Position numbers and translations under genes: made by a program. This document shows, one piece after another, positions 11,901 to 23,900 of a stretch of DNA of 64,000 nt; within the stretch, counting starts at the first letter, position 1, and each line of letters begins with the position of its first letter. Below the pieces are notes generated by a model. It searched no databases and was not told where the DNA came from. It was given only the letters and a program-made list of their open reading frames with translations. Source of the stretch: Promerops cafer. Its lineage: Eukaryota > Chordata > Aves > Passeriformes > Nectariniidae. The stretch spans positions 1,819,917 through 1,883,916 of the forward strand of contig VZSE01013216.1 in NCBI GenBank assembly GCA_013398275.1, in the 5' to 3' direction.

Positions 11901-14900
11901 AGTTTGATGTGAATGGAAAAACCTCCATTATAATCAGCAACAGTCAGGTTTGTTGTGAAGTGTAAAGCAGGAAATAAGAGCTTGCTGTTCTGTGAGTCAT
12001 CCAAATCAGTTCCATTCCAATTTACAGGAGTTTTACACTGACAGATTCCTAATGGCCGACTTTATACTACTCTTTCTGTCTAGTACAGAGCTTGCTTCCA
12101 AATGAGCAAGACAAATAAAAATTTTACCATCAGCATAAACTTATTGTAAAGCATTGATCCTCATTGACTCCTAAATCACTGCAATATCCATGCCTGTAGT
12201 GAGCTGACTGACATCACAAATTATGCATCTCCACTCTTACCCATTTTTCCCCTTTTTCACTGTAAACACTGATTTTAGGAAGCCGATCAACCAGTTGAAA
12301 AAAGCGTGCAGCAGATGTTTTGGCTTTGGCATAGTTTGGGGTATAGGAAGAAGCTTTTCCCAAAGCAGTTCCACTGGTGACAATAGCAGAGATCACCCTG
12401 TGGAGAAGGGGAACATGGTCATTCTTGGGAAGCCATCAGGAAACTCAACACCACACCTAGTCCAGAACTTTTAGAGACCTGTTTGTGGCTCTGAGCAGGC
12501 TCTCACCTGAACACAAAGCTGTAATGGAGTCCTTCAGTGTCAACGAGAAATCCCCCGTATCGGTAAGAGACCGAGTTGGCAATGAACACAATGCTCTGGG
12601 CAAACCCAAAGCAGAGTCCATACACGTGTGCTTTTTTGATTGCAGCTCTGTAGGGCATATCCAGGTGCTTCTCAAAATTGTTGATAAACATTTTCTCTTT
12701 TCCTATCCCAGCTACTGTTCTGATGTTAGAGAGAGCTTCACTGGCAATCTGGAAGAGGAAAAAAAATGGGTAAAAGCTCCTAATTTTTACTTGGAAAAGT
12801 AGAGTGTGGTCCCACAAGTGCATGCTTCTTTCATGAACTCAGGACACTGATGCAATATATAAATTCATTCAGACATGATACAGACTGGCTCAAACACCAG
12901 ACAGCTTAAAGAGAACCTTTCCTACAAGCAGTTACCTATTGATTTCCTTGAAAGCAATGCTCTGCCTGCTCTATTGGAGCTGTTACTGTAAGCACTCTTA
13001 GGGAATCAGGCACATGCTTTCACTTGTGACTTATTTCACATAATGTGAATGAATGTGACACCCACAAGAGGAAAGATTGTTTTAGGAACTTCTTTGGATG
13101 CATGGATTTATTAATTAAATATGTTTATTTCAATTGTTTTGTGTTACTTTTAGCAATAGTCAGAGAAAGAGTTAAAAGGGATAGCATCCCCAACTTCCAT
13201 TTCATAAATTGAACCCACTTGAATTTGCCAAGTTTCCTTGCCTGCTCACCCTCCCTCCTTCTCTGATGTCCAAAAGGCTGATGAGATGGAACATATAAAT
13301 CTTCAGTGAAACAATTTCCAAGATTTTTACCTTATACATAGGCAAAGAGTAAGCAAATGCTTGCCTATGCACATAGAAAAATGCAACACAGGAAATGATG
13401 TGATAATCCCCACAGAAACTTGTGTGGAACTTTTATTAGTTGTAGGCTTCATATTGTAATTTATTGCCAGTCAGAACTTGGGTTTATATCCCAAAAAAAG
13501 AGTACCACTATTTCATCTACAGAAGTAAATTGACATCTTGTTTGGTCCTAATTTCACCCTTTTAATCTCAAGTAATTTTACTAAGAAATTGTTTTAAAAT
13601 GTTGTCGTTTGCTTGGACTGGATAGTAGATTCATAATGTAACACATTCCTTTGGGAAGCAAGTGTGGTATTATAGCTTACAAATGTTTTCAGCGTATAGG
13701 AAAAGATCTGAATGTGTTCAATCAGAAATCCAATTTCAGGGGGTTTTTTCCCTGGCCAAAATTGAGAGTCAATATCTTTCATTATCATTCAATGTGAAGG
13801 AGCAGATAATAGGCATTGTGAATTGAATTGTGCAGACTTTTTCCATGTTTAGCATGGCTGATGAGCAATCACTTTGGAAGAATTTGGTGGTTTTAGCATT
13901 TGGATGCAGTGCTGGAAGATAAATTAGAAATTAACACCAGACACAATCAATCATCACCAAAACTGCTGAAGCATTGAGTGTCTTCTTCATCACAGCCTCT
14001 GGGTTGTTCGATTGCATAAGATCTGTTGCCTTGACTCATTAGTGAAGTTTCTCTCTTTGTCAAGAAGTATTTTGATTTAAGACTTTTGTAAATAATTATT
14101 TATTCTGGGTGCAGGCACTTGGTCAGGTCCTAATTCTTATGATGGAAAGGGCTAAGAGCTTAATTCTTAAGCTGGTACAACCCACCAAAGGGACAACTGT
14201 CTTCTCTAAATAAAATCCACATACTGATTTGTGGTTCAGTGCCAGATTCTCAGGTGTGAGCATTTCTAGGTGAATGAGTATCACTGCTTTTTGAGGACAG
14301 CTTAATCACAGGGCATCAGCAAATGGATGTTTAAATAAAACCCAGCAAAGGAGAACCGCACTGCTGAGAGATCTGTGTCTACCACTTCAGTCCAGTAACT
14401 TTTGCAAGGTCAGTCACATTCCATGCAGCAAGTGCTTTTGCAGTTAGGGAGTTCCCAATGCTGTTTCAATGGTTGAACAAGCTGAAATATTGCAACTTAT
14501 TGCAATTGCCACTTTCATGACATTTGATGGTCCCTAAGGACTGATTTTTCATCTACCTGTGACTGCAAATATAAATTAGTCTTTAAACAGCATTACCCGT
14601 CCAGTAGCTTCCAGTGCTTTCTTGTCCTGCGAGGCAAATCCTGTTAGCATTTTAGCCTGCACAGCTCCAGATAAAGCCAAAAATGGCAGGAAACACATTA
14701 TTACCAAACTCAGTTTCCAGCTGAAGTAGAAGGCAATGATCATGGCCACCCCAATGTTAGTAAAGGAATTGACAATCATTCCTATCTGAGATCCAGTTGC
14801 CTTTGAAGAAAAGAAACAGACATGATTGATTTGTACTTCATAAACAAATTAAACAAATCATCCTGTAAAACTTCAGAAAACTGTAAATTAAAATAACATA

Positions 14901-17900
14901 AGGCACTAATAGCTACAGACTGCACTGGAATTTAGCCAGTCTGGATATACTAATTTCCAATTAATTGGATCAAGAGCAGGACTGCAAATGTCCAATATTC
15001 CTTTGATCCACCAAATCTTCCATTGAGAATTCAGAAGATTGTTTCTACTGATTGTGAGGAAGATAATCTCACTATTGAAATCTGTTGCCTTGGTTCCCTG
15101 GAGAATCACTCATCTGAATACATCGTTCAGCCTCTACATTTATCCGTGTAGATATAAATAATCAACAGGACTATTTTATAACTTAGCTATTAACAACAAA
15201 GCCTCAGTGGTGCTAAAATCAATAAGCAACATCACTGAAAAGGGATGAAACAAATTTCATTTGTTTCTGTATTTCTGAAACATGAAATGAAACAAATTTC
15301 ATTTCATTTCTGTATTTCTGCCTATCCCTTTATTAAGGAAAAAAATTAAATACAGCTTTGACATCATCTTTATTGAATGCATTTGTTTGCTCCTTATGTA
15401 CTTCAACAACACTATTCTTTCTAATAGACTTATTTACTCAAAAATAATTTTCTTTCATAGCAGCAAACAGCACCCTAAATAGGAACTATATTGCTATGTA
15501 TTAGAATAAAAATGTACATTTGATATCCTTGATGATTTTCAGTCAAACTCATTTGCAGGGTATGAACTTGGCAGCACAAAATGCTCATGATCTCCTTCTC
15601 CTCTGACCTGCAGCAAGGTCTGTGTCAGGCAGTGAAAGGTGCAGGGCACTGCTGTGCAGGTAGCTCTGGTCTCCCTTACCCCTTGCAAGCTGTGGGTTGG
15701 ATGGCTGTGCCTCACTACTGTGCCTCACTGCTGTGCTTCAAGCAAAGATGTCCCTTAGGAGGCTATTAAATGGTTCAGTCAGAGGATTACTAGTTTATTT
15801 ATTTCAATTAAAAGATACCCTGTAAGTGCCCATGAAGTTTGCAGCAGGTTGCTCTGATTCTGTAGAAATTGCTGCTGACAGGGGTTTTGGAAACCTCTTC
15901 TCTAAAATCCCTGTTAGTAGTTTTTTAAAACTAACTTACAATCTTCAGTTAAGCTGAAACATGACAATTTTTGCAACAAAAGAAATCTGCACATCTCCTT
16001 CCTTGTTTCTAGAAAATTGCTTGCATTGCAGCCCAGCAAAATGGCAGCTGACTCACTTCTACCAAAGGATCAGTTCAGATAGGGAATATATATAGCTCAG
16101 CATGACTTAACCCTCAGCCACTAAGGAACACAATGCATGCAATTAGTGTCTCACTTTCCCGAATACTGAAACAAGCTGCAGGATTCCCAGCTGGAGCACC
16201 AGCCAGTACTGCAGATTGGTTTTTCAAGTGGGTTGTCAGTTTAGATCAAAATTGCCACAACATGCAAAATACTATGCTGAAAACTGGATAACGTACTCTT
16301 ATAGCCACTAACATACTATTTTGACATGTTTTTGAAATAAACACTTTAACATTGTGGCAAAAAGCTAATTCATCTCCAGAAAAAAAAAGAAAACCAAACT
16401 TTTGCACTGGGTGTTCCTTCCCATTCCATTGTTGGTTGGTATTTTATTGATTTTTGAATTCTTGTACTTTTAGGGTATACTGTATACTACTATTGGTTCC
16501 AGGGTGGCAGTCTGTGGTTAATAGAAATAGCTTAATTGGCTTACCAAGAGCTGATCTACACTGATCTGGCTGGTTGCATGGTAGCTGATTTCTGTGACAA
16601 CAGGCCAAAATAAGCCTTCAATCAGTGTCTATAGTAAAATGATTCATAAGGTGCCAGGTCTTACCCCTTGGACCTGTGAGGCATCTGTTGCAAGTCTGGT
16701 AGTCAGAGCACCGGGGCTGTTCTTCCGGTCATCAAACCAACCAATGTCTTGCCCAAGCATAGCCTGGAAACCAATTTTCCTTAACCGTCTTGTAAGCAGC
16801 TCACCAGACTTGGCAAAGGTGTATCCCTGGGGTACATGAGAATAAATAAAGACTGTACAGAGAGAGACATCCACCGAGAAAGGGTGCAAAACCAAAAATA
16901 TGTATTGCTAAATTGGACTATTACCTGTAGAAACTGTGTGAAAAATGAAAGAACTCCGACTAAGACAAAGAGCACACAGACACCATTGATCTGGTTTTTT
17001 TGGTTTTCTTCATCAAGAATGGAGAAGGTCTTTGAAAAGAAATAAATAGAAATGTCAGTTTTGCTGTGTGTGACATATGTTCTTGACTCCCAGTTGCCAA
17101 GTGCAGAAACCCATCCTGCAACCAAAGCCAGAACAGAGTTCTCCCTCACCCCCTGCAAAAATCCGATTCCTAATTTTTCCTAAGGTGAGCCTGGATTAAA
17201 ACATAATGGGTTTTACTCCTATTAACCAACAAATTCAGTATGCTCAGTGTCTGCACACACTACTCCTATTTGTGGCCTATCCCTGGTTATAATTAACCAC
17301 TCACCCCACACTGTAAACAATGAGAACCAGAGAATAGCAATGTAATAAACAGCATAGCAACAAAGCAACAGTAAAATCTGTCCTGTAAAATTGAACTATC
17401 CCATTCTGCAGCTATCCTAACATGGTCAGTTATATTTTTAATCTGTGTTCTTTATTAAAAAAATAACACTGATCACAGCAACACGCAGCATGGACAATAG
17501 CAGCGGGTTTATAAAAAAGAAAGACTTTTTGCTGAGGTGTCCATATTCAGATCATATAAATCTCAGCAGTTTTAGTGTGGACTGTCTTGTCTAGTGTGGA
17601 CTCCATGCCCAATAGCAGTAAGAGCACACCTTTCAGTTGAGTTTCACTGGAAAGGATCCATACTCTGAGACAATTCCACAGGGAGAACCAAAGCATAAGT
17701 AAAAGAAACTACTGAAAACTTTGTTCAAAAGGTACATACACAGTATTATCCAGTTCTTCACTGACTTTTTGGGACTAACTTCTGAAAACCTTCAGGGCAG
17801 ACTTAGCTAAATTTATCCTTTCACTTCACAGCTGTGGGGATTTTTCCTCACTTCCCCAGCATATTTGTCCCAGAGTACAAGCCCACATGTCTGACACAAC

Positions 17901-20900
17901 AACACTGCAGATATTTGGGCAGATCTGAAAGCAGATGTATATTCCATCTGCCTGACTGCCTTGGCACCAGGCAGAAATATTTTAAATTTATTAATAATAA
18001 AACACAGATATTGGACTTCCCTCATGTTTATTATGGCTTGCTTTTTCTTGCAGCCTCTCTCCTTTGATAGACTGAGGCCTTCAAAAGTAGGAATTCATCC
18101 TTGGCAATGACGGTATTTAGCATCTTGCAGGATGACATCAGCCCCAGAGCTCCCAAGGTCTAGAAGACTCCTCTCCAAAGGAATTAAAGGTAAGATTCAC
18201 TGTGGAATGTGTATAGCAGTGCCTCACATGCTATCTAATGAAAGCCACAGTCCTTGATATGGGGTCTGGACACTCAAAAAATGTTTGGAGGTGGCACACC
18301 TACGCCTAAAGGCCAAGGACATTGGGCAGAAGTGTTAAGTAGATCAACAGCGTCTGGCACATCCTTTATTCTCCTGCTCACGGGATCTTACTTAACAAAT
18401 GTGAAACTGCAAGTAATGTGATTCAAAGTTCTAAGCAACTTCCCAGAGAGAAATGTCTAAGCCAAAACAATACCCCCAAAAAACCAAACAACAAAAGGTC
18501 AAACTTTCTTTTGATAGATTGCTGCCACTGCCCTTAGAATCCTTTTCTACCAGGAGCTCAAATGCTAAGTCAGTCAGTCATTCATTCATTCATTCATTCA
18601 TTCATTCATTCATTCATTCATTCATTCATTCATTCATTCGTTTGTTTCCTTTTTCCTGCCTGTAAGGTTTTTGACCTCCAACATCTGTTTACCTTTTAGG
18701 GCATATATTTTTGCACCTATGTGTACCTACCATGACCTATGCAAGTGAGTGGGAAGCACAAGTTTTATCTTACATCAGATGGGTACCAAAACCACAAAAA
18801 ACCAGTGGCATTCCCACTTTGTTCCCAGTGAATGTGTCATTATTTTACTTAATAAGGTACATCATGAACAGATGGGTTTTCTCTAGCCTAATTCTTGAAA
18901 ATTTAGGACACTTTCCTAGGCACCAGTTAGAGCAGCACTGAATATCTTCAGGCAGCCCTCCAGTTTCCCACCAACTTGGCAAGCATTTCCCCAGAAAGCT
19001 TTTACACAAAAGGGGAAGCATCCTTTTTCTATCACCACAAGTTTTTGAAGAAATAAACACTCATGGCTGAACTTGACAAGCTTCAAGAGATGCAGTGAGT
19101 TTTGATAATATTGTATCTTTTAGTGAATGTTAAGGTTTAAAGCATATTGCTACTTCCTGCTTCCAAACCTGTTGATGCAAGCCTACTCTTGGTGGTGGCT
19201 GTGAACCCATGTACAATTATCCACTTCTCCCTGGGCATTCTGCAGGGAGCAGGCAGCAAAAAGGTGCCTGAAATTTGTAAACAAAAAAGTGAAGTACTTT
19301 TTAGATCTGATTCAAAGCTTTCTCAAAAGCTTGCCAAGTCTGTATAGTAAAATTCTGCGGAGAATGACCTTTGCATGTGTCTCTCTCCACTGTACCTGCA
19401 TGTGAGGAATATTTTGTCTCATCTAAAATAGACTGTATGCAAGTATAGAAACCCATTCCCAACAGTTCCTGGAAAACGAACAAAAGAGATAATGAAGAAC
19501 ATATGACAAATGCTGATAAGCTTACCCCTTCAAAGAGTTCTAATGATAGTTTGATGACAGTGATATAAATATCTCTACTGAATAATTATTTATAGGCAAG
19601 AAGGTTAACCCCCCATTTTCATGATGAGATCTAAAGATTTGCCAAAACATGTCAAGCTGTGCATCATATATTCACTCTCATCTGCTTCAGAGCTAAAATA
19701 CACTTTAAAATGTTATCGTAACATACCCCAAGAATCTGACTGAATAACAAAGCATAGAGTGGATTGACAGCTCCATTCACCGCTGCTGCCAGAGATCCAA
19801 ACACCAGGTATGGCCATTCAGAGGCATTGTATTTCAAAATCCTGGTAAATGGTACAGGCTTGGCATCTTCCTCCACAACAGATTCCTAAAAAAACCAGGT
19901 TGGATTTATGTAGTAAATGCATTCTGTTAGTGATGCTCTCCCTCTGACAGTGAGATGAAATAGTTAGCCTAGTTTGTTAAACTAGTGGCCCAAACAGCTG
20001 CTCTAGCTTCAGACAGGAGGGGCAGAGACAGCTGCTCTCTGGAGCTCTTTCTTGGCCCTAATAAGTCAAGTTTACTTAACAAAACAGTTAAATAAACAAC
20101 AACCTTTACCATCCCTGGGGAAAAAGAGAGAGATTTATACCTTTTGCAGCTCTAATTATTCCAGCTGCAGAGGTTATTTACAACCAGTTTGAGATTTTCT
20201 GCCACTGAAACTCAGGCTATTCCCTTTCAGCTGTCTCCAGACAAGGTGTGATGAAATACCCAGTGCCAAAACTTAAATACCCTCCTCACAAGCAGCTTTT
20301 TCTGTCACTCATTCAATCTCTTAAATATTATTTTTAAGTATTGTGAGTGACCACACTGATCAGACTGCATCAAATTAACAGGTATGTGGTATAATTAAAA
20401 CAAGAAAGATTTCAGAGTGATACCTGGATTCAGGCTTTTTACATGGTAATTATGCCTCCCTTCTGCGAAACATCCTCAGACTATATGCTGAATTCCCATA
20501 ATTATGCCCATTAAAGGCAGAATATTCATCATTAAATTATAACTTCTCCTGCAGTTTGATTTGTGCAGAATTTTTATAGCACTTAGTGTGCTCAGCCCTG
20601 CTCCTCTCCCTCAAGTCATATGACTAGAAACAGCCAGACAAAAAAGACACTGTGAAGACCTATCTTTTGGAAATATGCAGGGAGGAGTGGGTGGAAACAT
20701 CTTGTATTTTCTCTTTTTTTCTGGGCTGGTGCCAGAGTGACAGCACTCAAGCCCTCTATTTATCCACAGAATAGGCTTGGCAATAGCAAGAAGGGTAACT
20801 TCTATCTGCTGCTCTCTGCACTGAACAACTGCAGCCGTGCAAATTGATGCAGGGAGCTTCACAGGCACTTTGGAAACCCACTGTGCATATTCCTACATAT

Positions 20901-23900
20901 TCTGTGTAATTTTAAGGCATGCTGGCCTTTATTTTCTATGCCAGTTGATTGCATGAGGATGCTGACAGCGAAAGTATTCTGGGTTAGACTGCGGTGAGGG
21001 TGTCTCTCTGCTCAAATCTCCAGATGATTTTTAGATGAAAGTGAACTTATTCTTTTCTGAACAAGAAGCAGTGCCATTTGTATCACTGAATGCCCACTAA
21101 TTACATTTCACAGACTGAGCAGTTTACTTTTTGTCATTTAATTCAGCTTTTATGAATGTACGTTTTTCAACTAAATCTACAACATATATCAATTTACCAA
21201 CAGGTAAAGAGCAAATAGCAAAATTTCTCTGCTAGAAATTTTATATGCACCAATAATCAAAACAGTCATCAGAATGCAGCCTAGGGTTTACACAGAGATA
21301 AGAATTGAAGCTGTGGTTTTGTTTAAGGAGAGAAAAGGATGATGCCAAGATGTACCTGCCAAGAACTCCTAAGCTACAAGCACATAGCTACAGGTGATCG
21401 TTAATGAGTAATATAACCTATTCAGTTGAAAATTTCGTAACAAACTATTGGACCTGACCTTTTTTGCTTTTCCATCATCTTCTCCATAAGAAGGCATAAG
21501 ATAGGTAGACTTTGCAGGATCTCCTCCAATAGACAGTGGGGGGTCAGGGACCACATGAGAGAGCTGGGATCTTGAGCGCTGCCGAAGTGAAGCTCTGCAA
21601 AGAGAATAGAAATGGCCTGTTCTTCACAGCTTAGTAAAAACAATAATTGCTTGCAAAGCAGGTACAGTTTTCATATACACTAAATCAGAATGCTTTGAAG
21701 CAATTCATAGAAATCCCATAGACCTTTTCTTTCTTGAATATGTTTTCTCAGCTTCTTGGGAAGAAAATATCTCACCAACTGGGACATATACTTTTCGAAA
21801 TCATATTCCACTCACACCACTCAGACATTGTCTTAGATGGGCCATGTACTGTGTATTTGTTAAGTAAAACTGTAGTGTCCTACTACATTTGCACACGTTA
21901 TTAAGACACCAAGTCAAATCACTTTACCACTATCAGTAATTAAGTCCAGCAAAACAGGATGCTGAAACAAACCACCTCTCTCTCTGACAAAACATAACTC
22001 TGTAATGTAGGAGATGTATTCATTTGCACATGCCTGACATGGGCTTGTCTGGAAGAAATAATAAGTGTCTAGCTGTAAGACAGCCTGGCTGTAAAATGCT
22101 TTAACTTTCATCAAGCAGAAGCCATAATAAAAATGTCCTTGTGGATTGCATTGATTTCTCAAGTAATTGTACAGCAAGTAATTTTTAAAATGACTGGACT
22201 GAAAGTGCATTAGATTTTACAACTAAGGCTGTATGTTAGTAATATTGAAACCAGAACATTGACAGAGTAGATCAAAATTGGAGAGAAGGTACTATGGATA
22301 GACAGAACCAAAATTCAGAGCCTTGCTATTTATCCATGGTCTTCAATAAGTAACATTATTGGTCAGGCTGTTTCTTTCTAAGAGAACTCTATCTCATTAA
22401 AATGCTTGCAGCCCTTCAACCCTCTTTTACACAGCACACAGAAAAGTGATTTATTAGCATTATTGGGATTTTGGAATAGTGGGATTGAGAGTAGTCTGGA
22501 AACATTGAGACATACAACCATTTTTAAGACTCACCGCAAACTGGCCTGATAGCTTCCCCTGCTGAATGACTGCACATTCTCAAGATTTGGCTCAACCACA
22601 TTATTCTCTGCTGCTGCAAAATACAGTATATAGAGCTCTGAAGTTAGTGCTAAAATTGAATACAACCTAAATACACTGTGGCTTTGCAAAAAAGTGCAGT
22701 CTCCAAGTTATAAATGGAATACTTCATAGAAGGCAAGGGGTGTAATATAACCTTGCTACTCAAGCTACATATTTCATAAGTTTTATATTTATATTTGACA
22801 TAATGATGTTAACTGAATATTGGCCCAAGGACCATTTCACTTCAGATGTGACTACTAAAGCCTTTTTACCTATTTTAACTCTGCAATTGCTTTCTTATTT
22901 CAAGATAATAATATCCAATGTATGCTTCACAAAAATACAGCAGATCATTCTATTAAACCTTAATTTCCAGAAGTTTTGATTCAAATCTGCCTCTCGCAAA
23001 ACAAATAGGATGATTTCAGCACAGTCTGTAATGTGCCTGAATTCCAAAAGCAACAGAACTGGACTTTTGGCACTCAGTGGAGCTATAAAATGATGGATAT
23101 TGCAGGTTGGAACTAATGTTTCAGGGCAGACTTATATTAGGAAGGTCTGTCAGTGCATATGCAGCAAAACCACTTTGGCCAAGGCTATCAGTGTATGATT
23201 TCTATGAATGATAAAATTCAGCCATAAATGCAGAAGAAAAAAAGCAGCTACTAGCCCTCATTAAAAGAAAAAAAATTGAAAATCTGCATTCTGCATACAT
23301 GATTTTATAAAAGAAAAAAAATGCTTACTTTCTGTTTCTTCTCTGTTAGGTGCTGTGTCTCCTTTGCTTTGTAAGGTCACCAACATGAAATAAACCCCTT
23401 TCCTCTGCAAGAGTTCATCGTGAGTTCCTCTCTCTACAGCCCTGCCGTGCTCAAACCCGACGATGGCGTCGGCGGCTTTGATGGCTGACAGGCGGTGAGC
23501 GATGGAGATCGCGGTGCGGCCGAGGCGAGCCTGAAGGAGACAACAACAGCCCCACTCCCAGCACAGCACACTGAAATGCTGGCAGTGAGCTGTGCAATCT
23601 AAAGGCTCGTCAGATTAACTGGAGTCCTTCTAATGGGTTCAGCTCCCTTTGACTTTAGCTCCATCCACAGCCCACAGAGAAGCATCTGTTTCTGGGCAAA
23701 GGGAGCTATAGGTTTCTGGTGATGTCCCAATGTAAGAAAAAAATATTCTCCATAGTCCATAATACTAAGGTTCTACTTGTACTGGTAAAACAGTTGTTAA
23801 GAAACACTTCTCACTGATTTGTTGCAATTCAGTAGCACCCTCTGCAGAGTGCATTATAAATAATTTCTGCCCTTTCGAGTCTGATTTTTGCTATACTATA

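Larger units (their letters stand above)
8909..12506 (-). other. ABCB11 introns 23-27
   Basis: Between exons 24-28 the introns are 0.1-0.8 kb, AT-rich and without recognisable repeats or RNA genes. Open frames on the plus strand (for example 10374-10613 and 12485-12802) are antisense shadows of the exons. Confidence 0.7.
12749..19726 (-). other. ABCB11 introns 19-22
   Basis: Long introns between exons 19 and 23. They contain two short palindromes (15247-15267 and 15282-15307) within a partial direct repeat, and a CATT microsatellite at 18579-18639. No other gene seen. Confidence 0.65.
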
